From positions 1-21,596 of the forward strand of contig CAKSPN010000010.1 of assembly GCA_934481375.1 (NCBI GenBank): 21,596 bases of DNA. The letters are read 5' to 3'. Made by a program: the position numbers and the translations under genes. Under the pieces are notes generated by a model. It was not told where the DNA came from. It did not search any database and saw only the letters and a program-made list of their open reading frames with translations. Below, in pieces: positions 13,569 to 21,331 of the stretch; position 1 is the first letter of the stretch, and each line of letters starts with the position of its first letter. The stretch comes from an uncultured Clostridia bacterium. GTDB taxonomy: Bacteria; Bacillota; Clostridia; UBA1381.

Positions 13569-14262
13569 GAGCGATTTGTTTTTGCCGGTTAAAACGCTTT
13601 TTGAAAATCTCGGCTACAGCGTGAACGCCGAGGTAAAAGGCTGCGACGTTACCGCCGTAAAGGACGGCGGGCTTGTGATTACGGAACTTAAGAAAAATCT
13701 TTCCGTTACGCTCCTCTCACAAGGGTTAAAGCGTCAGAAAACGGGCGCCGTTACATACATTGCCGTTCCGAAACCGAAAAACTATTCAAAAAAGAAATTT
13801 CGTGACACGCTTTTTGTGATACAAAAGCTGGAACTGGGACTGATATTTGTAAACCTCAAAGGCGCTCATTCATACGCCGAGATAATCTGCGACCCGACTC
13901 CGTTTTCACCGCCGAGAGTGAACAAAACGAAATTCAAAAGCATTATGAGCGAAATAGACGGGCGGAGCATAGATATGAACACCGGCGGTGTGACCGGCAG
14001 AAAAATTGCCACCGCATACACCGAAAAATGCATACATATCGCCTGTATTCTCGATATGTACGGCGAGCTTTCGCCCAAGCAGATACGTGAATACGGCGGC
14101 AGTGACGATTGCGGACGGATATTGTATTTTAATGCGTTCGGCTGGTTTTCGCACGAGCGCAAGGGCGTTTATTCGATAAACGACATCGGCAGACGTGGGT
14201 TAATGGAATATCCCGAGTTGGAGCAGTATTACACGGAAATGCTGATGCAAAAGAAGATATAA
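13558..14262 (+). CDS. DUF2161-like putative PD-(D/E)XK nuclease/phosphodiesterase
   Basis: A 234-residue protein starting MISESDLFLPVKTLFENLGY. The N-terminal third matches the pattern of a PD-(D/E)XK fold: a helix, then EVKGCDVTAVKDGGLVITEL with D30 and E43-L-K45, then Q55 in the following helix. I believe it belongs to the DUF2161 family, annotated as a putative PD-(D/E)XK-type phosphodiesterase of unknown role. The C-terminal part (about 145-234) looks like a winged-helix domain (IHIACILDMYGELSPKQIRE and later helices), which could bind nucleic acid. Start: the ATG at 13558 has GGTGA upstream; a GTG at 13549 would add three residues. It overlaps the metallophosphoesterase gene by 11 bases and ends at a strong terminator. 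Confidence 0.75.
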   Translation: MISESDLFLPVKTLFENLGYSVNAEVKGCDVTAVKDGGLVITELKKNLSVTLLSQGLKRQKTGAVTYIAVPKPKNYSKKKFRDTLFVIQKLELGLIFVNLKGAHSYAEIICDPTPFSPPRVNKTKFKSIMSEIDGRSIDMNTGGVTGRKIATAYTEKCIHIACILDMYGELSPKQIREYGGSDDCGRILYFNAFGWFSHERKGVYSINDIGRRGLMEYPELEQYYTEMLMQKKI

Positions 14263-14263
14263 C

Positions 14264-14294
14264 AAAACCGAGCCTTTATAAGGCTCGGTTTTTT
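14264..14294 (+). terminator. Terminator of the metallophosphoesterase-DUF2161 operon
   Basis: A GC-rich inverted repeat, AAAACCGAGCCTT with AAGGCTCGGTTTT (14264-14276 with 14280-14292), has a 3-base loop and runs into TTTTTT. It begins one base after the stop codon, and is a textbook intrinsic terminator on the plus strand. Confidence 0.92.
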
Positions 14295-14306
14295 ATGTTT
14301 CCGCAT

Positions 14307-14532
14307 TAGGGACGATGTGGGCATCGTCCCCTACCGCAAAATTGTATACGTTTTTCTTTTCGGCAGGAGCAAGCCCCTGCCCTACGGTGTGCATTTTCGC
14401 AGCCTGTAGGGGTTGATGCCCTCATCAACCCGAAACGCTGTCCGCATACTATATAAATTCATACTCGGGACGATGAAAGACATCGTCCCCTGCAATTTAC
14501 ATTTTCATATTCGGCAGAAACAATTCTCTGCC
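14307..14532. repeat. Dispersed intergenic hairpin repeat, longer copy B
   Basis: This fills nearly the whole gap between two convergent genes. It contains the core shared with copy A (14328-14432) and more modules of the same kind. Five hairpins occur in series: GGGACGATG/CATCGTCCC (14309-14317 with 14322-14330), GGCAGG/CCTGCC (14362-14381), GGGTTGATG/CATCAACCC (14410-14418 with 14423-14431), GGGACGATG/CATCGTCCC again (14467-14475 with 14481-14489) and GGCAGA/TCTGCC (14513-14532). The two hairpin types alternate, separated by T-rich spacers. No open frame of interest is present. Confidence 0.8.
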
Positions 14533-14546
14533 CTGCGGTCTTATAT

Positions 14547-15968
14547 TTACAGTTCCTTATGCTTGCCCAAAAACTTTTTCGTTTCGGACGCTACAACACC
14601 GCTCAATGCGAACAGTGCTATAAGGTTCGGGAACGCCATAAGTCCGTTGAATATATCCGCAACGCCCCAAACGATGGACACCGTCAGGTACGGGCCTACA
14701 AATACAGCTGCAATATACAGCCATTTAAACACTTTAACGGCTGTCATATTTCCGTTTGTGAGATATTCAAGACATCTTTCCGAATAGTAATCCCAGCCGA
14801 GAATGGTTGTGAATGCGAAGAATGCAAGACACATCATAAGCAGGAATGAGGATACCTGTGACGGGAACGGAAGTCCGTTCTGCCATGCATAGCTTGTTAT
14901 CTTAACGCCCTCGAACGCATCGGGAATATACTGATTTTGCGCACCTGTAACAACAATCGAAAGACCTGTCATTGTACATATAACGATAGTATCGATAAAT
15001 GTACCCGTCATGGTTACAAGACCCTGTCTTACGGGGTCATTTGTCTGTGCTGCCGCAGCAGCTATAGGAGCAGAACCGAGACCTGCTTCGTTCGAGAAAA
15101 TTCCTCGTCCGATACCTTTCTGCATCGCCATTTTAATCGTAATACCTGCTGCCGCACCAAGAGCCGCTTTGGGTGCAAATGCACTTTTCACAATAAGCAC
15201 AACAGCTCCGGGTATAGCCTTAATGTTAAGTATAAGGATTGCAAGTGCAAGTACAACATATAATATCGACATAAAAGGAACGATGATTTCCGAAACCTTT
15301 GCAATTCTCTTTATACCGCCGATTACAACAAGTGCAACAAGAATTGTAACAACAATACTTGTTATAACTGTTGCCCATGTATATGACTGAGCGCCTATAT
15401 TAAGTGCGATACTTGCCTTCTGAGGATCAAAGAAATCCTGAACGGCACTTGCGATACCGTTAATCTGCGTGATTGTACCGATACCGAGAATACCTACCAT
15501 AACGCCGAAAAACGCAAATATTTTGGCAAGCCATCTCCACTTCACGCCCATACCCTTTTCTATGTAATAGAAAGGACCGCCGAGAAAACGTCCGTCCGGC
15601 GTTTCCTGACGGTATTTAACCGCAAGAAATCCCTCGGCATATTTTGTTGCCATACCGAAAAATGCCGCAAACACCATCCAGAAAAGCGCTCCCGGACCGC
15701 CGGCACATATAGCCGTTGCAACACCTACGATGTTTCCCGTTCCTATGGTTGCCGAAAGAGCCGTGCACAGTGCGCCGAAGCTTGTTACTTCGCCTACGCC
15801 GTCTTCCTCGTTCTTGATCATAAACTTCAAAGCTTTAGGTAAATGCTTTACCTGTAAGCATTTTACTCTTACCGTAAGATATATTCCTGCCGCAAGAATA
15901 AGTACAATAAGGGGTATTCCCCACACATAGCCGTCGATTGTATCGACAATTTTGGTTAGTTGTTCCAT
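14547..15968 (-). CDS. AGCS family alanine/glycine:cation symporter
   Basis: A 473-residue polytopic membrane protein of the alanine or glycine:cation symporter family, which imports small neutral amino acids with Na+ or H+. The AGCS signature ALSATIGTGNIVGVATAI is at about residues 70-87, followed by GGPGALFWMVFAAFFGMATK, and a second conserved block GIGRGIFSNEAGLGSAPIAA lies in the middle. About ten or more hydrophobic segments can be counted. The ATG at 15966-15968 has AAGGAGG upstream. A glycine riboswitch with a terminator precedes the gene, which makes glycine the most likely substrate. No T-rich terminator follows the stop codon; the repeat array lies there instead. Confidence 0.94.
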   Translation of the reverse strand: MEQLTKIVDTIDGYVWGIPLIVLILAAGIYLTVRVKCLQVKHLPKALKFMIKNEEDGVGEVTSFGALCTALSATIGTGNIVGVATAICAGGPGALFWMVFAAFFGMATKYAEGFLAVKYRQETPDGRFLGGPFYYIEKGMGVKWRWLAKIFAFFGVMVGILGIGTITQINGIASAVQDFFDPQKASIALNIGAQSYTWATVITSIVVTILVALVVIGGIKRIAKVSEIIVPFMSILYVVLALAILILNIKAIPGAVVLIVKSAFAPKAALGAAAGITIKMAMQKGIGRGIFSNEAGLGSAPIAAAAAQTNDPVRQGLVTMTGTFIDTIVICTMTGLSIVVTGAQNQYIPDAFEGVKITSYAWQNGLPFPSQVSSFLLMMCLAFFAFTTILGWDYYSERCLEYLTNGNMTAVKVFKWLYIAAVFVGPYLTVSIVWGVADIFNGLMAFPNLIALFALSGVVASETKKFLGKHKEL

Positions 15969-16034
15969 TCAACTGTCCTCCTTAAAATTTTTTCTTACCC
16001 CAAAAGGGCTTTCTCCCTGTATGAACTTCCGTTC

Positions 16035-16063
16035 AAAAAAAATAAAGCCGTATAATCGGCTTT
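16035..16063 (-). terminator. Expression-platform terminator of the glycine riboswitch
   Basis: A perfect 7-bp stem AAAGCCG/CGGCTTT (16044-16050 with 16057-16063, loop of 6) is followed on the minus strand by ATTTTTTTT. It lies between the aptamer and the symporter gene. An alternative 5' arm, AAAAAAAGCC, directly after the aptamer (16079-16088) could pair with the 3' arm and part of the T-run, acting as an antiterminator. Confidence 0.85.
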
Positions 16064-16088
16064 GAAGAATTTAAGGATGGCTTTTTTT

Positions 16089-16178
16089 CTGCCCTGTCCT
16101 TTTGCCTGAGAGATACAAAATACATAAGTATTTCTTACACCTTCGGCGCCCGGTTTTACCCGAAACTCTCCAGAGTCC
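16089..16178 (-). ncRNA. Glycine riboswitch, single aptamer
   Basis: On the minus strand the conserved elements appear in order: GGAGAG near the 5' end (16166-16171), a GGGCGCCGAAGG core (GCCGAAGG at 16140-16147), a variable AATAC/GTATT hairpin, and then CTCTCAGGCAAAAGGACAGG. GAGAG can pair with CTCTC (16108-16112), and CTCTG with CAGGG to close the basal stem. Only one copy of the core is present, so this is a singlet, unlike the classical tandem gcvT riboswitch. It sits in a leader of about 220 nt in front of the AGCS symporter gene. Confidence 0.95.
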
Positions 16179-16194
16179 GTATAAATACCGAATT

Positions 16195-16223
16195 ATTATA
16201 TCATACTTTTCGCCAAATTTCAA
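16195..16223 (-). promoter_or_regulatory. Sigma-A promoter of the riboswitch-symporter unit
   Basis: On the minus strand, -35 TTGAAA (16218-16223) and -10 TATAAT (16195-16200) have a 17-base spacer. The predicted start is near 16188, about ten bases ahead of the aptamer. It follows closely on the terminator of the upstream gene. Confidence 0.88.
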
Positions 16224-16255
16224 TATTTTTTTATAATTTTTTTGTAAAAAATTAT

Positions 16256-16292
16256 AAAAAGCGTGCCGATACCGTACACCGACACGCTTTTT
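16256..16292 (-). terminator. Terminator of the pan operon and GH78-like gene
   Basis: A long hairpin, AAAAAGCGTG on one side and CACGCTTTTT on the other, extends inward through wobble pairs to a 7-base loop (16271-16277). It lies a few bases after the GH78-like stop codon on the minus strand and ends in TTTTT. Confidence 0.88.
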
Positions 16293-16296
16293 TGCG

Positions 16297-18249
16297 TTAA
16301 AGTTCAATTAATAATTCCTTATTTTTTTCGAGCGGATAGCGTTTTCCGTTCCAAATGAGAGTTCCGCCGTCCGTTTCGGAAACGACCGAAAGCTTTTCAT
16401 CCGAAAGGTAAACCGATACGTATCCGTCGCCGGCGTAAACCTTTCCGTCTATAAATCCGAAGCCGCCCTTGTTCGGCGTAACATCAAAGGTTTTATAGCC
16501 GGGCGAGGTAGGATATACTCCGAGGTAATACCGTCCCAAAAGATATATCGGCGACGCACCCCATGCATGGCACAGCGATTTGCCGTACTTATTGCCGTAC
16601 ATCGCATAATGCTCTGCACCCGAAAGCTGCGGATTAAATTCCTCCCATACGGTTGTAGCGCCAAGTTCCGCCATACCCTTCCAATATGACTTGAACATAT
16701 TTTCAATATACCCGTATCTTCCGAGCATACCCATTACGTCAAGCTCATACCCCTCAAAATACGGCGTTGTTATCTGCGGTATCTCGGGGTTATTTATAAC
16801 GTTTTCAAAAATGCTTTTTGTCTGCTCCTCCGTTGCGATACCGTACATAACGGCAAATATGTTTGCGTGGCGTGTGATGCTGTCCGTTCCGTTTTCATAG
16901 CTTTCACGGAATGCACCCTTACTTTCGCACCAGTAATACTCATTTACTTTTTTGACAAGCTTCTCCGCCGTATCGGCATACTTTCTGCCGTCGGCTCCGA
17001 CAATATCCGCAAGCTTTGCCATTGTTCTGTTTGCGGCAATCCACAGCATCTGTTCGGCGCAAATTGCGCCTTTCTTCTCCATTTCCGCCCAGTCGATAAA
17101 TATCCAGTCGCCCTCTTTTCCCGTTATAAATCCGTCCTTATTGGCGTCTTTTGCACAGTAGTCCATAAGCGACACGGCACGGGGATAAATAAATTTGATA
17201 AATTCATCGTTCCCGTATTCGAGATAATAATCGTAGAGCGCAATTATCCAGTAAAAACTGTAATCGGTTATGGTATTTATATGTTCCCTCACGGGGTCTT
17301 TTCCGCGTAATCCGATAAGACTGCGCTCGACAATGCCCTTGTCGGCATAGAGATAGTTACAGAATTTAAACGCCTGATACGCATCTCCGCACCACAGCCA
17401 GCGGTCGCGCTTAACCGCCTCCATAAGTACCTCACGGCACGTAAGGCTCAGCGTGTATGCGCACATTTCCCATATTCTGTTTACGTCATCATCATCGCAT
17501 TTAAAAGAGCCTTTCCGCTCCAACGGCAGATACTCAACATCGGCTTTTACAACGGCATTTTTTGCGCCTGTTATAAAAATAAATCTGAACGCACGCTGAC
17601 GGAGCCTGTACTCCTCTGCGCCGTCAACATCTTCAAACACAATGGAATACTCCGTGTCCAGAGCCTCCTCTTTTGACTCGCCGTAGCTTACATGCAGTTT
17701 ATCGGCAGTGTTTACACCGCTTATGTTCAGAAAACCGAAAATTTCTTTTCCGAAATCAAACAATATACCGCCGCTTAACTCCTCTTTGAAAACAGGCACA
17801 GCTTCCCTGTATGAGAATATGAAATTTTCGGGATTTTTATCGGGCGAGTCGTACTGTTTTTCACAGCCGACAGGTATCTTTTTGGAATTTTCCAGCGTAT
17901 ACCAACTGCCATCCGTTGCGCAGACATCGCTTTCCAGATACGCCGACGGCAGACCGCCCGTGTTCATAACACGTATCCAAAAGCTATGTTCTCCTGCGGA
18001 AACGGGAATATTTTTACCCGACATATGTCTTTTGCCGTCAATCATTATATAACCCTTACCGCTCAAATGCAGGTTTATATAACCGTCATTTTCCACGTTT
18101 ATTTCATTATAAAATGTAACCATACCCTCAACGGCGGACACTTTCCATAACACGGGGTAATCCGCACCATATTCCTGACGCCGTGAGTTTACGAGGTTCG
18201 TGTGAAAAATTTCGTAATCACCGTAATTCCATATCCAATAGCTGTTCAT
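16297..18249 (-). CDS. GH78-like alpha-L-rhamnosidase, probably cytoplasmic
   Basis: A 650-residue protein with the layout of glycoside hydrolase family 78. It has N-terminal beta-sandwich domains (about 1-240), an (alpha/alpha)6-barrel catalytic domain (about 250-570) and a C-terminal beta domain ending NGKRYPLEKNKELLIEL. Catalytic-domain landmarks are KRDRWLWCGDA (280-290), DWIFIDW (381-387), TTVWEEFNP (532-540) and SLCHAWGASPIYLL (558-571). In classical GH78 enzymes the first motif is RDERxGWxGDA with Glu as general acid; here the aligned position appears to be Asp. There is no signal peptide, so it would act on imported rhamnosides or short oligosaccharides. The ATG has GGAGG 7 bases upstream and lies 12 bases after coaX, so it is probably co-transcribed with the pan genes, an unexpected partnership. 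Confidence 0.82.
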   Translation of the reverse strand: MNSYWIWNYGDYEIFHTNLVNSRRQEYGADYPVLWKVSAVEGMVTFYNEINVENDGYINLHLSGKGYIMIDGKRHMSGKNIPVSAGEHSFWIRVMNTGGLPSAYLESDVCATDGSWYTLENSKKIPVGCEKQYDSPDKNPENFIFSYREAVPVFKEELSGGILFDFGKEIFGFLNISGVNTADKLHVSYGESKEEALDTEYSIVFEDVDGAEEYRLRQRAFRFIFITGAKNAVVKADVEYLPLERKGSFKCDDDDVNRIWEMCAYTLSLTCREVLMEAVKRDRWLWCGDAYQAFKFCNYLYADKGIVERSLIGLRGKDPVREHINTITDYSFYWIIALYDYYLEYGNDEFIKFIYPRAVSLMDYCAKDANKDGFITGKEGDWIFIDWAEMEKKGAICAEQMLWIAANRTMAKLADIVGADGRKYADTAEKLVKKVNEYYWCESKGAFRESYENGTDSITRHANIFAVMYGIATEEQTKSIFENVINNPEIPQITTPYFEGYELDVMGMLGRYGYIENMFKSYWKGMAELGATTVWEEFNPQLSGAEHYAMYGNKYGKSLCHAWGASPIYLLGRYYLGVYPTSPGYKTFDVTPNKGGFGFIDGKVYAGDGYVSVYLSDEKLSVVSETDGGTLIWNGKRYPLEKNKELLIEL

Positions 18250-18261
18250 TTTTTTCCTCCG

Positions 18262-19026
18262 TTATTTGTTTTTGTTATAAAGAATTATAAGTCCTTTCAA
18301 AAGCAAATCTTCATCAAGTATTATGTCACGGCGGCACAGAGGAACAACAATCCCGGCAAGTCCGCCCGTTGCGACAACTGTTGCTTTTGTGCCGAGTTCC
18401 TCCTCAATGCGTTCTGCCATTCCGTCAAGACTTGCCGCCGTCGAATACAAAATACCGCTTTTCATTGCATCTATCGTGTTCGGACCGATTATGTTTTTGG
18501 GTGGATCAAAGCTTATCTTCGGGAGCTGCGCCGTTCTGCCGACAAGCGAATCGAGCGAAACCTTCATACCGGGCATTATTGCTCCGCCACGGTATTTACC
18601 CTCGCCGTCTATTACGGAAAACGTGGTCGCCGTTCCCATATCTATTATAATAAGGGGGAGCGGATATTGGCTTGTACCTGCGACTGCGTCCACAACGAGA
18701 TCGCTTCCGAGCTGAGCCGGATTGTCCGTTCCTATGCAAAGTCCCGTTTTTATTCCGGGACCCACAACCATAATTTTACCGTCCGTAAGCTTATGCACCG
18801 CCTCTTTTACGGTATTGGTAAGCGACGGCACAACGGACGATATAATACTTCCGTCAACACCGCCCATATCCTCGCCGTGCAGAGTGAAAATGTTTTTTAT
18901 AAGTATGGCATACTCCGGTGCGGTTGCGGAATGGTTGGTCGAAAGCCGTTCCGTAAAAAGTATTTTGTCACCGTCACAGCCGCCGATAACTATATTTGAA
19001 TTTCCTATGTCTATTGCAAGTATCAT
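18262..19026 (-). CDS. coaX: Type III pantothenate kinase
   Basis: CoaX phosphorylates pantothenate to 4'-phosphopantothenate, the first committed step of coenzyme A synthesis. It needs a monovalent cation and is not feedback-inhibited by CoA. The 254 residues belong to the ASKHA fold: DIGNSN at 6-11 (phosphate 1), GSDLVVDAVA with the likely catalytic D109, DMGTATTF at 129-136 (phosphate 2) and PGMKVSLDSLVGRTAQLP. The frame is open further upstream inside panD, but the ATG at 19024-19026 fits the family start and has GGGAG upstream. The gene lies 4 bases after the panD stop codon. It completes a panBCD-coaX set that runs from ketoisovalerate to phosphopantothenate, except for ketopantoate reductase (panE), which is not in the window. 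Confidence 0.94.
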   Translation of the reverse strand: MILAIDIGNSNIVIGGCDGDKILFTERLSTNHSATAPEYAILIKNIFTLHGEDMGGVDGSIISSVVPSLTNTVKEAVHKLTDGKIMVVGPGIKTGLCIGTDNPAQLGSDLVVDAVAGTSQYPLPLIIIDMGTATTFSVIDGEGKYRGGAIMPGMKVSLDSLVGRTAQLPKISFDPPKNIIGPNTIDAMKSGILYSTAASLDGMAERIEEELGTKATVVATGGLAGIVVPLCRRDIILDEDLLLKGLIILYNKNK

Positions 19027-19030
19027 TACG

Positions 19031-19423
19031 TTATTCTCCCTCAAACAATTGCCCGTGCTTTTCATAGCTTGATATTTTGGTGATTTTGTTTTCAGCGTCA
19101 ACAAACACAACCTTGGGCGGATTTTCCTTTATTTCATCAGCGCACATCTCGGCATACGCCATAATTATGACCTTGTCGCCCACGTTTGCCAGCTTTGCGG
19201 CGGCGCCGTTTAAGCATATCACGCCGCTCCCGCGCTCGCCTGCTATGGTATAGGTTTCAAGGCGGTTTCCGTTGTTTACGTCCGCCACCTGGACTTTTTC
19301 GTACTCGTATATTCCCGCCGCCTCGAGAAGCTCCTCGTCAATCGTTATGCTTCCGACATAATCGACCTCCGCCTGCGTCACCGTGGCACGGTGTATCTTG
19401 CTTTTAAGCATTGTTATCTGCAT
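19031..19423 (-). CDS. panD: Aspartate 1-decarboxylase (pyruvoyl enzyme precursor)
   Basis: PanD decarboxylates L-aspartate to beta-alanine for pantothenate. The 130 residues form a proenzyme that cleaves itself between G24 and S25 ([10 protein letters not shown]), creating a pyruvoyl group at S25. G24-S25 are at exactly the same positions as in the E. coli enzyme, which supports the ATG at 19421-19423. Further family features are K9 and H11 near the N-terminus, [19 protein letters not shown], and [15 protein letters not shown] lies about 11 bases upstream, overlapping the region of the panC stop codon. The gene sits between panC and coaX in the operon. Confidence 0.96.
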   Translation of the reverse strand: MQITMLKSKIHRATVTQAEVDYVGSITIDEELLEAAGIYEYEKVQVADVNNGNRLETYTIAGERGSGVICLNGAAAKLANVGDKVIIMAYAEMCADEIKENPPKVVFVDAENKITKISSYEKHGQLFEGE

Positions 19424-19437
19424 TTTATATCAATTCC

Positions 19438-20280
19438 TTATTCCGTAATAAAATTATCGATAAGACGTGTCTTGCCGATATACACCGCTATTGCGCATAA
19501 TATCGGTTTTTCAAGCGTTTTTACCTGCTGCATGGTGAGTGCATCGACTATTTTCACGTAGTCTATCTTTGCGAGCGGTTCTTTTTCTATTTCGGCTTTC
19601 ATTGCCGAGGTTATTTTCTCTGCATTCATCTCTCCGCCGTCAGCCATCTTTTTGCCGAGCATTATACTTTTGGAAAGAACAAGCGCCGCTTTTCTTTCTT
19701 CTGCGCTTAAATACGTGTTTCTCGAGCTTTTTGCAAGTCCGTCCGCCTCACGCACTATCGGACAGCCGTGAACACATATATCCATATTAAGGTCTTTCAC
19801 CATACGCTTTATTATTGCAAGCTGCTGTGCGTCTTTCTGACCAAAATATGCGTTGTCGGGCGTTACGATATTAAACAGCTTTGTCACAACCGTACACACA
19901 CCCCGAAAATGTATCGGACGGCTTAATCCGCACAGCTCCTGCGTAAGCACGTCCATGTCAACGTGCGTGCAGAACATATCGTCATACATTTCCTCCGGCT
20001 CGGGGTTGAATATTATATCTGCGCCGTGTTCCTCGCACAATTTGCTGTCATGGTTTATATCTCTCGGATAGCTTGCGAGGTCCTCATTGGGCGCAAACTG
20101 TATCGGATTTACAAAATCCGATACAACCGTTCTGTCATTATCCTTTACCGATGCGTCTATAAGGCTTGCGTGTCCCTCGTGAAGATAACCCATTGTGGGA
20201 ACGAGTCCCACGCTTAAGCCCTGTCTTTTCCATTCCTTTACGATTTTTCGCACTTCATCTGCGGTTTTTATTATTTTCAT
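19438..20280 (-). CDS. panC: Pantothenate synthetase (pantoate--beta-alanine ligase)
   Basis: PanC joins pantoate and beta-alanine using ATP, through a pantoyl-adenylate. The 280-residue protein belongs to the nucleotidyltransferase superfamily: PTMGYLHEGHASL with HxGH at 34-37, FVNPIQFAPNEDL, RPIHFRGVCTVV, FGQKDAQQ with GQKD at 147-150, and the KSSRN (184-188) KMSKS-like loop. Start: the ATG at 20278-20280 has GGAG 7 bases upstream; an in-frame TTG at 20292 would add four residues and is less likely. It takes pantoate derived from the PanB product and beta-alanine from PanD, both encoded next to it. Confidence 0.96.
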   Translation of the reverse strand: MKIIKTADEVRKIVKEWKRQGLSVGLVPTMGYLHEGHASLIDASVKDNDRTVVSDFVNPIQFAPNEDLASYPRDINHDSKLCEEHGADIIFNPEPEEMYDDMFCTHVDMDVLTQELCGLSRPIHFRGVCTVVTKLFNIVTPDNAYFGQKDAQQLAIIKRMVKDLNMDICVHGCPIVREADGLAKSSRNTYLSAEERKAALVLSKSIMLGKKMADGGEMNAEKITSAMKAEIEKEPLAKIDYVKIVDALTMQQVKTLEKPILCAIAVYIGKTRLIDNFITE

Positions 20281-20309
20281 TTTAAACTCCAATCTTACAA
20301 ATCATAACG

Positions 20310-21134
20310 TTACAATTTCTCTATAATTTCGGGCGCTATTTTAAACGTGTGCTCCTCCGACGGGAAAGCGCCCGACTTAACTTCGTTTATATACTCTTTA
20401 AAAGCGTTTTTCATAAGCTCGCCGGCATCGGCAAATTTCTTTGCGAATTTGGGTACAAATTCGCCGTACATTCCGAGCATATCCTGATAAACAAGCACCT
20501 GTCCGTCACAGCCTGCTCCCGCTCCTATGCCGATTGTCGGTATTTTTACCGATTTCGTTATTTTTTCTGCCAAAAGCGCCGGCACACATTCAAGCACAAC
20601 CGCAAACGCTCCCGCCTCCTCGACAATTTTTGCCTCCTCGATAAGCTGTCTTGCACGCTCCTCCGTTTTTCCCTGTACACGAAATCCGCCGAAAGCGTTT
20701 ACCGATTGCGGAGTAAGACCTATATGCGCCATAACGGGGATTTGTGCGTCCGTTATCGCACGTATCTGCTCGCTTACTGCGGCGCCGCCCTCAAGCTTTA
20801 CTGCGTGCGCACGCCCCTCCTTGATAAGTCTTCCTGCGTTCTTTACTGCGTCATAAACCGAGGTCTGGTATGACATAAAGGGCATATCGGCAATTACCAT
20901 TGCGTTTTTTGCTCCTCTTGCCACCGCCTTGGTGTGATGCAGCATATCCTCCATTGTAACGGAAAGCGTGTCCTCATAGCCGAGCATTACCATGCCCAGC
21001 GAATCGCCGACAAGTATCATATTTACTCCTGCCTCGTCCTCCAGCCGCGCGGTGGAAAAGTCATAGGCGGTGAGCATAGATATTCTGTCGCCGTCGGCTT
21101 TCTGCTGCAATGCGGTCAAAACCGTATTTTTCAT
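20310..21134 (-). CDS. panB: 3-methyl-2-oxobutanoate hydroxymethyltransferase
   Basis: PanB makes ketopantoate from 2-ketoisovalerate and methylene-tetrahydrofolate. The 274 residues are of normal length. Metal ligands are D44 in VGDSLG, D83 in ADMPF and E115 in KLEGG; the catalytic E182 is in LECVP, and [20 protein letters not shown] is characteristic. They correspond to D45, D84, E114 and E181 of the E. coli enzyme. The ATG at 21132-21134 has AAGGAGG 8 bases upstream. It is the first gene of the panB-panC-panD-coaX-GH78 operon, with a promoter 60-90 bases upstream. Confidence 0.97.
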   Translation of the reverse strand: MKNTVLTALQQKADGDRISMLTAYDFSTARLEDEAGVNMILVGDSLGMVMLGYEDTLSVTMEDMLHHTKAVARGAKNAMVIADMPFMSYQTSVYDAVKNAGRLIKEGRAHAVKLEGGAAVSEQIRAITDAQIPVMAHIGLTPQSVNAFGGFRVQGKTEERARQLIEEAKIVEEAGAFAVVLECVPALLAEKITKSVKIPTIGIGAGAGCDGQVLVYQDMLGMYGEFVPKFAKKFADAGELMKNAFKEYINEVKSGAFPSEEHTFKIAPEIIEKL

Positions 21135-21200
21135 ATAAATTCCTCCTTGTTACTATTCCCTGTTCGGGATACAATACATTTCAGATCCTGTCCAAAGTGT

Positions 21201-21229
21201 ATTATAACATTATTCTTCCCGATTATCAA
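21201..21229 (-). promoter_or_regulatory. Sigma-A promoter of the panBCD-coaX operon
   Basis: On the minus strand, -35 TTGATA (21224-21229) and -10 TATAAT (21201-21206) are 17 bases apart. The predicted start is near 21194, giving a leader of about 60 nt with only a weak TCCC/GGGA hairpin and no recognised riboswitch. Confidence 0.85.
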
Positions 21230-21252
21230 CCACTAAATTTAAAATGCCCGAT

Positions 21253-21281
21253 TTGACATTTTAAAAGAAATTTAGTATAAT
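21253..21281 (+). promoter_or_regulatory. Consensus sigma-A promoter of the right-edge secreted-protein gene
   Basis: A perfect TTGACA (21253-21258) and perfect TATAAT (21276-21281) have a 17-base spacer, so expression should be strong unless repressed. The short leader contains a perfect GCCGTA-4-TACGGC hairpin (21301-21316) before the ribosome binding site, perhaps stabilising the mRNA 5' end. Confidence 0.9.
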
Positions 21282-21331
21282 GGGAGTGATACGATGTTTA
21301 GCCGTATTTATACGGCGGAATGGAGATTATT

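Noticed and set aside
14307..14532. CRISPR array
   Set aside because: The repeated hairpin modules vary in sequence and spacing and lack identical direct repeats with unique spacers. No cas gene is present.
16035..16178. Second glycine aptamer (tandem riboswitch)
   Set aside because: Only one GCCGAAGG core and one CTCTCAGGC...GGAC segment are present on either side.
16071..16307. Minus-strand open frame of 78 codons covering the glycine riboswitch
   Set aside because: The region is fully explained by the terminator, the sigma-A promoter and the riboswitch aptamer; the frame runs across all three.
21135..21200. Riboswitch or T-box in the panB leader
   Set aside because: The 60-nt leader is too short and lacks conserved T-box or other aptamer motifs; only a weak 4-bp hairpin is visible.
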